Source of the DNA: Sphingomonas paeninsulae
GTDB taxonomy: Bacteria; Pseudomonadota; Alphaproteobacteria; Sphingomonadales; Sphingomonadaceae
Assembly: GCF_003660165.1 (NCBI RefSeq)
Contig: NZ_CP032829.1
Location: 868,001 to 932,000 of the forward strand
Direction of reading: 5' to 3'
DNA length: 64,000 bases
A model generated the notes under the pieces. It was not told the DNA's origin. It did no database searches and saw nothing but the letters and a program-made list of their open reading frames with translations. Both the position numbers and the translations under genes were made by a program. Positions 52,552 through 61,563 of the stretch are shown here, piece by piece (within the stretch, counting starts at the first letter, position 1; each line of letters begins with the position of its first letter).

Positions 52552-52875
52552 TTACCCGTGGATGCGCAGGCCCACCGATGCAAGGAAGCTCGCCGCCACG
52601 GCCGGGTCGATGCTTTCGCACGTTACCGCATCGCTCATCGCTTCGAGAAAGGGCAGCACCATCGTCGCGCCGCTCGATTCGGAAATCGCGTTTTCAAGAC
52701 CTCGGGCGAGTTCGGCCAAAGGGCGCAAATCATGGTTGGTGGCGGTTCGGCGAATGTCGTCGACGGCAAAGGCCAGCGAACTTGCCGACATTTGCGGCAA
52801 TGCTTTTGCCAGACTGTCGATGCGGTTGCTCAACTCGGCCTTCACGACCAGTCGGGCGTCTGCTCCCATTCCCAT
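52552..52875 (-). CDS. Conserved hypothetical protein
   Basis: 107 residues, helical and soluble: VKAELSNRIDSLAKALPQMS, FAVDDIRRTATNHDLRPLAE, SSGATMVLPFLEAMSDAVTC. I do not recognise the family. Likely co-transcribed with the following membrane protein. Confidence 0.65.
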   Translation of the reverse strand: MGMGADARLVVKAELSNRIDSLAKALPQMSASSLAFAVDDIRRTATNHDLRPLAELARGLENAISESSGATMVLPFLEAMSDAVTCESIDPAVAASFLASVGLRIHG

Positions 52876-53032
52876 CGAATTTGTCCCTCTTTATCCCTTG
52901 AGAGAGAGACTGCGCCTGCCATGGTGAAGAAGGGATTAACGGATTGGACGCGGCTGTTACTTGACTTTTTGCCCCCTGCCCCTCATTGGCCCGCCTTTCC
53001 CTACAGACACCAGAATCGAAAGTGCTTCAGGC

Positions 53033-53206
53033 ATGGCCAAGCCGACAACCATTAAAGTTAAGCTCGTCAGCACGGCGGACACCGGGTTTTACTACACCAC
53101 CAAAAAGAACCCGCGCAGCCTGAACACGACTGAAAAGCTGTCGTTCCGCAAATACGACCCAGTCGTACGCAAGCACGTCGAGTTCAAAGAAGCCAAGATC
53201 AAGTAA
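53033..53206 (+). CDS. rpmG: Ribosomal protein L33
   Basis: 57 residues from ATG 53,033: [57 protein letters not shown]. This is the cysteine-free (zinc-independent) L33 form. Convergent with divK, with no bases between the stops. Confidence 0.97.
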   Translation: MAKPTTIKVKLVSTADTGFYYTTKKNPRSLNTTEKLSFRKYDPVVRKHVEFKEAKIK

Positions 53207-53602
53207 TCAGGCTTCTGTAGTGGCTGGCGCAATCGTTCGGTTGGCCAGCCCTTCGACCGTTTCTATAAAGCGCATCAGCGAAATTGGCTTGGACACATAG
53301 GCGTCGGCACCTGCCGCGCGAATCCTGTCCTCGTCCGCTTTTCCTGCATAAGCGGTGACCGCCATAATCGGCATGGTCCGCAATGTTTCATCGGCCCGGA
53401 TCGCCTCGGTCAATTCAAGACCGGTAACGTGCGGCATCTGGATATCCATGACAATCAGGTCCGGCATGAACGCGCGGGCACGATCCAGCGCCTCCCGTCC
53501 ATCACGCACCCCCTCTGTTTCGTAATCATGCGCCCGTAGCAGGTCACAAAATAACCGTAGATTGAGTTCGTTATCCTCGACAACGAGCACTCTTTTTGCC
53601 AC
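53207..53602 (-). CDS. divK: DivK-like response regulator
   Basis: 131 residues, receiver domain only: VLVVEDNELNLRLFCDLLRA, phospho-Asp in DLIVMDIQMPHVTGLE, MAVTAYA and DAYVSKPISLMRFIETV. Closely follows DivK, which signals cell-cycle and polarity state through CckA-ChpT-CtrA. CpdR, also in this window, is an output of the same pathway. Confidence 0.93.
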   Translation of the reverse strand: MAKRVLVVEDNELNLRLFCDLLRAHDYETEGVRDGREALDRARAFMPDLIVMDIQMPHVTGLELTEAIRADETLRTMPIMAVTAYAGKADEDRIRAAGADAYVSKPISLMRFIETVEGLANRTIAPATTEA

Positions 53603-53643
53603 GCGCCTATCAACCCCCTGTCAGACTGGAGCCGACTTAGGCC

Positions 53644-53910
53644 ATGAGCGCGGAACAGACAAATAACGCAATGGATCTGGCGCTTTCGGCGCTGGTCTGG
53701 ATTTTGCAGGATGAGGAACGCGCCGATCGCCTGCTCGCGCTGACCGGGCTCGATGCCGACGGTATTCGTTCGCGCGTCACTGACCCGACATTGCTCGAAG
53801 CCGTCCTCGGCTATCTCGAATCGCATGAACCCGATCTCATCGCTTGCGCAAAGACGCTCGATGTTCCTCCAGTCGCGCTGGTACTGGCGCGTGAAAGCCT
53901 TGCTCAATGA
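53644..53910 (+). CDS. DUF3572 family protein
   Basis: 88 residues: NNAMDLALSALVWILQDEER, LLALTGLDADGIRSRVTDPT, LEAVLGYLESHEPDLIACAK. DUF3572 proteins lie next to divK in many Alphaproteobacteria, divergently as here. Function unknown. Overlaps the HAD gene as ATGA. Confidence 0.88.
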   Translation: MSAEQTNNAMDLALSALVWILQDEERADRLLALTGLDADGIRSRVTDPTLLEAVLGYLESHEPDLIACAKTLDVPPVALVLARESLAQ

Positions 53911-54536
53911 CACGCCCCCTTTTGATCACCGATTGCGACGAAGTTCTTCTCCACATGGTCAGCCATTTCGGTGAGTGGCTTTCAGAAGCCCACGACATCG
54001 ACTTTTCTCATGGCACCAGCGACTTTGCCTATGCGCTGAAACGCCGGGGCAATGGTGAACTGGTCCCACGCGAACAAGTCTGGCCGATGCTCGACGCGTT
54101 TTTCCATACCGAAATGAACCGGCAGACGCTGGTGCCCGGCGCGCGTGAAGCACTCGCAACGCTCGCCGAACACGCTGACATCGTCATTCTCACGAACCTC
54201 AATCATAATTTCAACGAGGCGCGGGCCGAACAGCTCGGCAAACACGGTATCTGGCACCGGGTCGTTACGAATCAGGGTGGCAAGGGCGACCCGGTGGCAA
54301 AACTCGTTGCCGAATTTTCACCATCGGCCACCGTGTTCGTCGATGACCTTCCCCAGCATCACGACTCGGTCGCACGCGCGGCACCCAACGTGTTTCGCCT
54401 GCACATGATTGCCGACCCTCTGGTCGCATCCATAACGCCGCCTGCTTCCGCCGCTCACGCGCGAATCGATGACTGGAACGACGCGCTGACGTGGATTCAG
54501 GCCCGTTTTTCGGGGGTTTCGCTCGAAGCCGCTTGA
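53907..54536 (+). CDS. HAD-superfamily hydrolase
   Basis: 209 residues. A nucleophile motif close to DxDxV (LLITDCDEVLLHMVSHFGEW), motif II Thr/Ser in DIVILTNLNHNF, Lys in NQGGKGDPVAKL and an acidic end ATVFVDDLPQHH. Probable small phosphatase; substrate unknown. Second gene of the divergent operon from divK. Confidence 0.82.
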   Translation: MTRPLLITDCDEVLLHMVSHFGEWLSEAHDIDFSHGTSDFAYALKRRGNGELVPREQVWPMLDAFFHTEMNRQTLVPGAREALATLAEHADIVILTNLNHNFNEARAEQLGKHGIWHRVVTNQGGKGDPVAKLVAEFSPSATVFVDDLPQHHDSVARAAPNVFRLHMIADPLVASITPPASAAHARIDDWNDALTWIQARFSGVSLEAA

Positions 54537-54568
54537 CCGCGACTGCCGGGCGCGCTTTGGCTGGCATC

Positions 54569-55036
54569 ATGAACGACAAAATCGACGCCATCCTCGCCAA
54601 ACGCGGCCTGAAACTGCCGACGCCTGCAGCTCCGGTCGCCGACTATGTGCCGGCCGTTGAGGTTGGTGGGTTCCTTTATGTGTCGGGTCAGCTTCCCTTC
54701 CTCGATGGCGTCGTCATGACCGGTCGCCTTGGCGAAGATCGTGACGTTGCAGCGGGCCAGCAAGCCGCAGAGGCTTGCGGCATCATGCTGGTCGCCCAGA
54801 TAAAGAAAGCGCTCGGCTCGCTCGATCGCGTCGAACGTATCGTCAAACTCGGCGTGTTCGTTTCCAGCGACCCACGTTTTACCGACCAGCCAAAAGTTGC
54901 CGATGGGGCATCCTCGTTGATGGTCGAACTGTTCGGCGATGCGGGCCGTCATGCTCGCGCGGCAGTCGGCGTGCCGGTATTGCCGCTGGGCGCCATGGTG
55001 GAAATCGATGCGGTTGTCGCTGTTCGCCCCGCTTGA
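54569..55036 (+). CDS. RidA-family (YjgF) protein
   Basis: 155 residues from ATG 54,569. VGGFLYVSGQLPFLDG, VERIVKLGVFVSSDPRFTDQ, GRHARAAVGVPVLPLGAMVE. The conserved Arg in HARAAVGV is that used by RidA to hydrolyse reactive enamines and imines. The longer type with an N-terminal extension. Overlaps the GDPD gene by 29 bases. Confidence 0.9.
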   Translation: MNDKIDAILAKRGLKLPTPAAPVADYVPAVEVGGFLYVSGQLPFLDGVVMTGRLGEDRDVAAGQQAAEACGIMLVAQIKKALGSLDRVERIVKLGVFVSSDPRFTDQPKVADGASSLMVELFGDAGRHARAAVGVPVLPLGAMVEIDAVVAVRPA

Positions 55037-55814
55037 GGGGCTGATCGCACCCGCGCCGCTTGCGCAGCGCGTTGCATTTCTAAAGACGCAGCCGTTCGCC
55101 CATCGCGGACTGCATAGCGCCGCCAGTTCGAAGGGCGCATCGAAAGAGGATTGGCGTGTCGAAAACAGCCGCGCCGCGTTCCGCGCTGCGATCCTGCTGG
55201 GTCATGGTATCGAACTCGACGTGCAGGCTGCTTCCGGTGGCGAAGCCTTTGTGTTTCACGATGCCGAACTGGAACGGCTGACGTCCGCGCGTGGCGCGTT
55301 CCGAACCAAATCGGCGATCGAACTGGACGCAATCAAGCTGGCCGGAACCGAAGAAGCCATCCCGCGCCTCGAGGAAATTCTGAAACTGGTCGGCGGGCGG
55401 GTGCCGGTGCTGATCGAGGTCAAGACGAAGGAACGCCACGTCGCGGCGCTATGTCTGTCGGTCCGCCGCGCGCTGGAGGGATATCGCGGGGCGGCGGCGA
55501 TCATGTCCTTCAATCCAGAGGTCGGACACTGGTTCAACACCCACGCACCCCGCATCGTTCGCGGTCTCGTCGTCACCGAAGAGGGTGAGGTGACGCGAAA
55601 GGAGCGGCTGAAAGGCTGGTTCAAACGCTGGGCTTCGATGGCACGCGCAAAACCCGACTTTCTGGCTTATGACGTTCGTGACTTGCCCTCACGGTTTGCG
55701 GTCTCTGCCCGATCGCGCGGCATAACCGTGTTGACGTGGACCGTGCGCGATGCAGCCGACGAACAAGCCGCTTTCGAACATGCGGACGAGGCGATCTACG
55801 AGAAGATTGCGTGA
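55008..55814 (+). CDS. Glycerophosphodiester phosphodiesterase
   Basis: 268 residues. TIM barrel with FAHRGLHSAAS (catalytic HRG), ENSRAAFRAAILLGHGIELD (metal-binding Glu and Asp), FVFHDAELERLT and PVLIEVKTK. Hydrolyses glycerophosphodiesters from phospholipid turnover. No clear signal peptide, so likely cytosolic. Followed by a GTGA overlap. Confidence 0.92.
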   Translation: MRLSLFAPLEGLIAPAPLAQRVAFLKTQPFAHRGLHSAASSKGASKEDWRVENSRAAFRAAILLGHGIELDVQAASGGEAFVFHDAELERLTSARGAFRTKSAIELDAIKLAGTEEAIPRLEEILKLVGGRVPVLIEVKTKERHVAALCLSVRRALEGYRGAAAIMSFNPEVGHWFNTHAPRIVRGLVVTEEGEVTRKERLKGWFKRWASMARAKPDFLAYDVRDLPSRFAVSARSRGITVLTWTVRDAADEQAAFEHADEAIYEKIA

Positions 55815-56974
55815 GCGAAGGCGATAACAGCGGATACACAGACAGCGGCGCGGTAACCGCTCGCGTCGGCAATGGCGTTGCCTCGTTCGACGCCGCTCAG
55901 TGGGATGCCTGCGCAGGCTCCGACAACCCTTTTGTCAGTCACGCCTTCCTCAGCGCCCTCGAACGGTCAGGCAGCGCCACGACCCGCGCGGGCTGGCAAC
56001 CAGTGCCTATCGCCATCGACGCGCCCGACGGCACGCTGGCGGGCGTTCTGCCTGCCTATGCAAAGAGCAACAGTCAGGGCGAATATATCTTCGACCATGC
56101 ATGGGCCGACGCATGGGAACGTGCTGGTGGAAATTATTATCCCAAGCTGCTGATTGCGGTGCCGTTCTCACCCGTCCCCGGTCCCCGAATCCTTGCCCGC
56201 GACCCGGCACTCGCCCCTGCCCTGATTGCCGCCGCAGAGGCGCTGGTGGACAGCAACGGCCTTTCGTCCGCGCACGCCAATTTTCTCGATGAGGATCAAC
56301 TCGAGATTTTTCGCGATGCCGGCTGGCTGATCCGCGAGGGAACTCAATTCCACTGGGCAAACGATGGTTACGCCAGTTTCGACGACTTTCTTGCTGCCCT
56401 CGCCTCTCGCAAACGAAAGGCCATTCGCAAGGAGCGCGCGGCGGCAGTCGAGGGGCTGGAGATTGTCCACCTGACCGGCGACGAAATCACCGAGGCGCAT
56501 TGGGACGCGTTCTGGCATTTCTATCAGGATACCGGCGCGCGGAAGTGGGGAACGCCTTATCTGACGCGCGGATTCTTCTCGATGCTGGGTGCGACGATGA
56601 GCGACAGGGTGCTGCTGATGCTGGCCCTGCGCGATGGTCGTCCAATCGCGGGGGCGCTGAACCTGATCGGCGCGGATACGCTGTACGGACGTTATTGGGG
56701 CTGTTCGGAGGACGTGCCATGCCTCCATTTCGAACTCTGTTATTATCAGGCGATCGACGCCGCCATTGCGCGCGGCTTGTCCCGTGTCGAAGCGGGCGCG
56801 CAGGGCGAACACAAGCTCGCTCGCGGTTATGTGCCGGTCGCAACATGGTCGGCCCATTATATCCCGAACGCAGGTTTTCGTGCCGCAATATCGGAATTTC
56901 TGGCCCGCGAACGTCGCGCAGTCGAAGAAAACGCCGCTTTTTTGGAAACAATGACGCCCTTTAAGAAGGGTTAG
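55811..56974 (+). CDS. GNAT-like N-acetyltransferase (COG3146/DUF482)
   Basis: 387 residues from GTG 55,811. CAGSDNPFVSHAFLSALERS, YIFDHAWADAWERAGGNYYP, ASRKRKAIRKERAAAVEGLE, ARKWGTPYLTRGFFSMLGAT and EAGAQGEHKLARGYVPVATW are family landmarks. These resemble FemX-type double-GNAT proteins; the acceptor is not known. Last gene of the DUF3572-HAD-RidA-GDPD series. Confidence 0.88.
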   Translation: MSEGDNSGYTDSGAVTARVGNGVASFDAAQWDACAGSDNPFVSHAFLSALERSGSATTRAGWQPVPIAIDAPDGTLAGVLPAYAKSNSQGEYIFDHAWADAWERAGGNYYPKLLIAVPFSPVPGPRILARDPALAPALIAAAEALVDSNGLSSAHANFLDEDQLEIFRDAGWLIREGTQFHWANDGYASFDDFLAALASRKRKAIRKERAAAVEGLEIVHLTGDEITEAHWDAFWHFYQDTGARKWGTPYLTRGFFSMLGATMSDRVLLMLALRDGRPIAGALNLIGADTLYGRYWGCSEDVPCLHFELCYYQAIDAAIARGLSRVEAGAQGEHKLARGYVPVATWSAHYIPNAGFRAAISEFLARERRAVEENAAFLETMTPFKKG

Positions 56975-57267
56975 GCGGCCCGCCGGGTCGTCGCACCAAG
57001 CCATGCCCGGGCCTGTCGCTGTGCTTCAGCGATCTCGCGTGCCGTCATATCGTCGGCAATCTCTGCCCGGCATTCCTGCGCGCGCTCATTTCCTGAAACG
57101 GCGGCCAGATTGAACCATTTATGCGCCTGGATCAGATCTACGCCGACGCCGCCCGAACCCGATGAGTACGCAATGCCGAGTTCGTAAAGCGCACGAATGT
57201 CGCCCGCTGCCGCATCGGTCATCCGGCTTTCAAGCAGGAAATCCGCGCTTTTGATACTGTGTGCCAT
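56971..57267 (-). CDS. Sel1-repeat-type small protein
   Basis: 98 residues with one clear Sel1-like repeat (ALYELGIAYSSGSGGVGVDL, IQAHKWFNLAAVSGNERAQE). Such proteins occur in all sphingomonad genomes and may act as adaptors. Overlaps the end of the convergent acetyltransferase gene by four bases. Confidence 0.8.
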   Translation of the reverse strand: MAHSIKSADFLLESRMTDAAAGDIRALYELGIAYSSGSGGVGVDLIQAHKWFNLAAVSGNERAQECRAEIADDMTAREIAEAQRQARAWLGATTRRAA

Positions 57268-57343
57268 GTTGCCAACCCCTTTTGACGAACTGTCGATTGC
57301 CGACTTTCATCCAAAGGGTTTCAACAAATGGTTAACGCGAAAA

Positions 57344-58183
57344 TTACTTTAAGCTTGTGGGGGATACCGCGAAGTTATCGATCAGCCGCGTCGTCCCCAT
57401 TTTCGCCGCCCCCAACAGTCTTGCCTCTCTCGTCAACGTCGCGACCGGCAACAATTGATCATCGACCAATTCTATATAATCAATAACAAACCCCGCCCCA
57501 ACCAGTTTTGCGCCAGCACTCGCCAACTCTCGCCCAATCTCTGCTCCCCCTTCGATCGCCGCCACCGCCGCCTTCAAAGCCTGCGGCAAAACCAGCGCCG
57601 CCTCGCGCTCCGCCGCCGACAAATAAACATTGCGCGATGACCGGGCCAAACCGTCACCCTCTCGCTCGGTCGGAACCCCGGTGATCTCGATACCGAGATT
57701 GAGGTCGATCGCCATCCGCCGGATAACCGCCAGTTGTTGCCAATCCTTTTCGCCAAAATACGCACGGTCAGGACGCACTTGCCCGAACAGTTTTGCAACC
57801 ACCGTCGCCACCCCATCGAAATGCCCCGGCCGCGCCGCGCCATCCAGAACGTCACCCAGTCCCGACACCGAAACCTTCGTCGCAAAGCCTTTCGGGTACA
57901 TCGTCGCAACATCGGGCAGCCACAGAATCGCCACTCCTGCCGACTCCAGCAACGCCGCGTCCGCCGCCTCTTGCCTTGGATAGCGCGCCAGATCCTCGTT
58001 CGGCCCGAATTGCATCGGGTTCACGAATATCGTTGCCACCACGTGATCCGCGCGCTCCCTGGCGGCAGCAACCAAAGCCAGATGCCCGGCATGGAGCGCG
58101 CCCATCGTCGGCACGATCGCGACAGTCCCGGTCAGCTTGGCGCGGGCGGTGCGGAGGTCGTTGAGGTTACGGATGGTTTGCAC
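57344..58183 (-). CDS. panC: Pantothenate synthetase
   Basis: 279 residues from GTG 58,183. VPTMGALHAGHLALVAAARE (HIGH-like His-X-Gly-His), IFVNPMQFGPNEDLARYPRQ, DRAYFGEKDWQQLAVIRRMA and DGLARSSRNVYLSAAERE. Joins pantoate and beta-alanine with ATP. Divergent from mipZ, a conserved arrangement. The frame extends to 58,339 but family members start here. Confidence 0.96.
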   Translation of the reverse strand: MQTIRNLNDLRTARAKLTGTVAIVPTMGALHAGHLALVAAARERADHVVATIFVNPMQFGPNEDLARYPRQEAADAALLESAGVAILWLPDVATMYPKGFATKVSVSGLGDVLDGAARPGHFDGVATVVAKLFGQVRPDRAYFGEKDWQQLAVIRRMAIDLNLGIEITGVPTEREGDGLARSSRNVYLSAAEREAALVLPQALKAAVAAIEGGAEIGRELASAGAKLVGAGFVIDYIELVDDQLLPVATLTREARLLGAAKMGTTRLIDNFAVSPTSLK

Positions 58184-58280
58184 GGGGAAGGCCGCTCCGA
58201 TATGGCAAGAGCGATTGCCTTGGCAGAGTCCGGGGCGCGAAATCAAGCTAGCCCGGGGGCGGTCAAGTAAAGTGAAGTCG

Positions 58281-59072
58281 ATGAAACGCGCGCACAGAAT
58301 CGTCTTTGCCAACGAAAAGGGCGGCACGGGGAAATCCACGACTGCCGTTCACGCCGCAGTTGCGCTTGCAGCAGCCGGGCATAGCGTCGCGGCGCTCGAC
58401 CTCGACGTCCGGCAAAAAACACTGGTCCGCTATCTCGAGAATCGCGCCGCTACCATGCGTCGTCGGCAACTCGATCTGCCGATGCCGAACCACGGCGTCC
58501 TCGACCTGTTGACCCCGGCGGGTCTAGATCAGGAAGTGGCACGGCTTGGTCATGGCTGTGAGTTCATCATTATCGACACGCCGGGCCGCGACGATCCACT
58601 GGCCCGCGCGGCCATTTCGCTGGCCGACACGCTCGTCACGCCCATCAATGACAGCTTCGTCGATCTCGACCTGATCGGGCAGGTCGATGCCGAAACCTTC
58701 CGCGTCAAGAAACCCAGTTTTTACGCTGAGCTGATCTGGGATCTGCGCAAGGTTCGCGCAAAGACTGACGGTGGCACGGTCGACTGGGTCGTCCTCCGCA
58801 ATCGTCTCCAGCATCTGGAGGCTCATAATATGCGCCGGGTCGGAGCCGCCCTTACCGAATTGTCGAAGCGTGTCGGTTTCCGCGTTATTCCGGGGCTTGG
58901 CGAGCGGGTAATCTATCGCGAACTGTTTCCAAAGGGACTAACCCTGATCGATGTCGGCGCGATCGAATCGGTCGGGCTCAGTCACATCGCTGCCCGTCAG
59001 GAATTGCGCGAGATGATATCTGGCTTTGCCCTTCCCGCGCGTGAAGACCAGCCGTTGCAGCTCGCCTTATGA
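58281..59072 (+). CDS. mipZ: Division-plane positioning ATPase MipZ
   Basis: 263 residues from ATG 58,281. Deviant Walker A NEKGGTGKSTTAVHAAVALA, AALDLDVRQKTLVRYLENRA, FIIIDTPGRDDPLARAAISL and DLDLIGQVDAETFRVKKPSF are MipZ features. Forms polar gradients with ParB and blocks FtsZ assembly away from midcell. Overlaps the J-domain gene as ATGA. Confidence 0.95.
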   Translation: MKRAHRIVFANEKGGTGKSTTAVHAAVALAAAGHSVAALDLDVRQKTLVRYLENRAATMRRRQLDLPMPNHGVLDLLTPAGLDQEVARLGHGCEFIIIDTPGRDDPLARAAISLADTLVTPINDSFVDLDLIGQVDAETFRVKKPSFYAELIWDLRKVRAKTDGGTVDWVVLRNRLQHLEAHNMRRVGAALTELSKRVGFRVIPGLGERVIYRELFPKGLTLIDVGAIESVGLSHIAARQELREMISGFALPAREDQPLQLAL

Positions 59073-59320
59073 TCAAGCTGATCTTTTTCGGCGCGCTCCT
59101 GTACGCGCTCTATTATTATGGCAAACGATACATTGCCGTCCCCGGCACGATGGGTAAGTCCGAAGCTGCCAAATTGCTGGGGTTAAGCAGCGACGCGAGC
59201 AGCTATGCTGTCATCGACGCTCATCGCCGACTAATCACCAAAGTTCACCCTGACGCGGGCGGAAGTGTGGAACTCGCCTCTCGCATCAATCAGGCACGCG
59301 ACGTAATGCTCCGTCCGTAA
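59069..59320 (+). CDS. Membrane-anchored J-domain protein
   Basis: 83 residues. N-terminal membrane helix (LIFFGALLYALYYYGKRYIA), then a compact J domain SEAAKLLGLSSDASSYAVID with HPD in ITKVHPDAGGSVELASRINQ. A TIM14/DjlC-like layout that would recruit DnaK to the membrane. Coupled to mipZ. Confidence 0.87.
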   Translation: MIKLIFFGALLYALYYYGKRYIAVPGTMGKSEAAKLLGLSSDASSYAVIDAHRRLITKVHPDAGGSVELASRINQARDVMLRP

Positions 59321-59395
59321 GACGGAGGCCTGCAACGAAATCGTCACTTCTAGGTTATAGCGACGCCCATGAATTCGTTTTGCGAAAGCACATCT

Positions 59396-60777
59396 ATGAC
59401 CCACAGTTTCAATTCGACCGCCCTCCGCGAATATGACATCCGGGGATTGTCGGCGAAACTTTGGGAGAGGCCGATGCCTATGCAATCGGTCGCGGGTTCG
59501 GCACGCGCGTCCGGCGCAACGGTGGCACCCGCGTCGCGGTTGGTTACGACGGTCGGCTATCATCGGTTTTGTTAGAAGGTGAGCTTGTTCGCGGGCTTAC
59601 CGAAACCGGCATCGACGTGGTCCGCATTGGCCTTGGACCAACCCCAATGCTGTATTTCGCGGAATCCACGCTGGAGGTCGATGGCGGCGTCCAGATAACC
59701 GGCAGCCACAATCCCGGCGAGTATAACGGCTTCAAGATGGTGCTTGCCCATGCGCCATTTTACGGGGCGGACATTCAGGACCTCGCCAAACTGGCCGATG
59801 CTGGCGACTGGGAAGAAGGCGCTGGTTCGGTCTCGAACTATGTCATCATCGAGGATTATGTGAACCGGCTGGTCGAAAAATACGACGCCGGCCCGTATCG
59901 TATCGGCTGGGACGCGGGCAACGGTGCCGCTGGCGAAGTGATCGAGATGCTCGTCAAGCTTTTGCCCGGCGAACACCACACCATCTTTACTGAAATCGAT
60001 GGCAACTTCCCCAATCATCATCCTGATCCGACCGAAGAAAAGAACCTGGCCGATCTGAAAAAGCTCGTCGCCGACAACAAGCTCGACTTCGGACTGGCTT
60101 TCGATGGCGACGGCGACCGTCTGGGCGCGATCGACGGGCAGGGCCGCGTTGTTTGGGGCGATCAGATTCTATCCATTTTGGCTGAACCTGTTTTGCTTGC
60201 GGAACCGGGCGCGACAATCATTGCCGATGTGAAGGCATCACAAGCGCTTTATGATCGCGTTGCCGAACTCGGTGGCACGCCGCTGATGTGGAAGACCGGC
60301 CACAGCCTCATCAAGACCAAGATGAAGGAAACCCATTCGCCGCTTGCTGGCGAAATGAGCGGCCACATCTTTTTCGCGCATGAATATTACGGGTTCGACG
60401 ACGCGCAATATGCCGCTGTTCGCCTGATCCGCGCCGTACATCAGCTTGGCGGGTCGCTGACCGCATTGAAGGATGCCATGCCCGCGATGGTCAACACACC
60501 CGAAATGCGCTTTCAGGTCGATGAAAGCCGTAAGTTCGCGGTTATCGACGAAGTGCTCGACCGGCTTGAAACCGAGGGTGCCGAAATCAACCGCACCGAC
60601 GGCGCGCGCGTGAATACACCCGACGGCTGGTGGCTGCTCCGTGCTTCGAATACGCAGGACGTTCTCGTTGCCCGTGCAGAAGCCAAGGATCAGGCCGGAC
60701 TCGACAGGTTGCTGGCGATGATCGATGCGCAACTGGCCGCGTCGGGATTGGTCCGTGGAGAGCAAGCAGGCCACTGA
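59396..60777 (+). CDS. Phosphomannomutase/phosphoglucomutase, one-base frameshift near the 5' end
   Basis: The start MTHSFNSTALREYDIRG is in one frame (from 59,396) and the rest, from GEADAYAIGRGFGTRVRRNG onward, in another. One extra G at GGGG 59,442-59,445 joins them as REYDIRGIVGETLGEADAYA. The body is intact: active-site Ser in VQITGSHNPGEYNGFKM, metal loop AFDGDGDRLGAIDGQGR, sugar loop GEMSGHIFFAHEYYGFDDAQ. Converts mannose or glucose 6-phosphate to the 1-phosphate for LPS sugars; glucose-1-phosphate would also feed rfbA. As written a start at 59,461 gives 438 residues lacking the N-terminus. Confidence 0.9.
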
Positions 60778-60858
60778 CAGCCTGCTATCTGGCAAACGCG
60801 CAACCATCCACAGCCGGCTTCGTTTGTGGATGGGGTATTTTGCAACGGGTAGATTCGC

Positions 60859-61206
60859 ATGAAAACTATCATCTTCACCACGGTCATATGTGGAATCGCG
60901 TCGCTTGGCGGATGCACGTCGAACGATCCCAAGGAACGCGCCGCCGACGCAATCGAATCAAATGCCAGCGCACAGGCAAGCGAAATCAAGGCGACGGCCG
61001 CACAGCGCGCGGAAGTGCTTCAGAATCAATCGAGCCAGTTAGCAACTGAGGCCGATAAGGCTGGTGGTTATCAAGGTCAGACGCTCAACGTTCGTGCCGA
61101 TGCGCTGAAAAAAGAAAGCCACATCGTCAAAGCACAGGCGTCCGCTCAAGCAGATGCGGTGAAAGCCGCAGGCGACGCGCAGGCCAAAGCCATCCGTAGC
61201 CAATAA
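60859..61206 (+). CDS. Small lipoprotein
   Basis: 115 residues: signal peptide with lipobox (MKTIIFTTVICGIASLGGCT), then an Ala/Gln/Lys-rich helical repeat (AQASEIKATAAQRAEVLQNQ, AQASAQADAVKAAGDAQAKA). Likely an anchored helical rod in the periplasm. No family name assigned. Confidence 0.78.
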   Translation: MKTIIFTTVICGIASLGGCTSNDPKERAADAIESNASAQASEIKATAAQRAEVLQNQSSQLATEADKAGGYQGQTLNVRADALKKESHIVKAQASAQADAVKAAGDAQAKAIRSQ

Positions 61207-61208
61207 CC

Positions 61209-61544
61209 ATGCCGACGGTGCTGCTGCTCACGCTGTCGAACTTGTTCATGACGACGGCGTGGTATTGGCATTTGAAAGCTGGCTCGACCAAGCCTTTATG
61301 GGTGGTCATCCTGATAAGTTGGACGATCGCGCTGGTCGAATATTCACTGGCCGTGCCCGCCAACCGAATCGGCTACGCCAATGGCTGGAGCGCGGGACAG
61401 TTGAAGATCGTTCAGGAAGCCATCGCCCTGATTATCTTCGGTGGGTTCATGTCATGGGTGCTGGGTGAGCCGGTAACGTGGCGGCATCTGGCAGCATTCG
61501 GGTGTATAATGGGCGCGGTCGGGTTTTTGTTCGTGGGGAAGTGA
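61209..61544 (+). CDS. DMT-like small membrane protein (DUF486)
   Basis: 111 residues, four membrane segments: LLLTLSNLFMTTAWYWHLKA, LWVVILISWTIALVEYSLAV, EAIALIIFGGFMSWVLGEPV and AAFGCIMGAVGFLFVGK. DUF486 family, related to drug/metabolite transporters; substrate unknown. Starts two bases after the lipoprotein stop. Confidence 0.88.
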   Translation: MPTVLLLTLSNLFMTTAWYWHLKAGSTKPLWVVILISWTIALVEYSLAVPANRIGYANGWSAGQLKIVQEAIALIIFGGFMSWVLGEPVTWRHLAAFGCIMGAVGFLFVGK

Positions 61545-61563
61545 TCCCCACGAACAGCCAAAT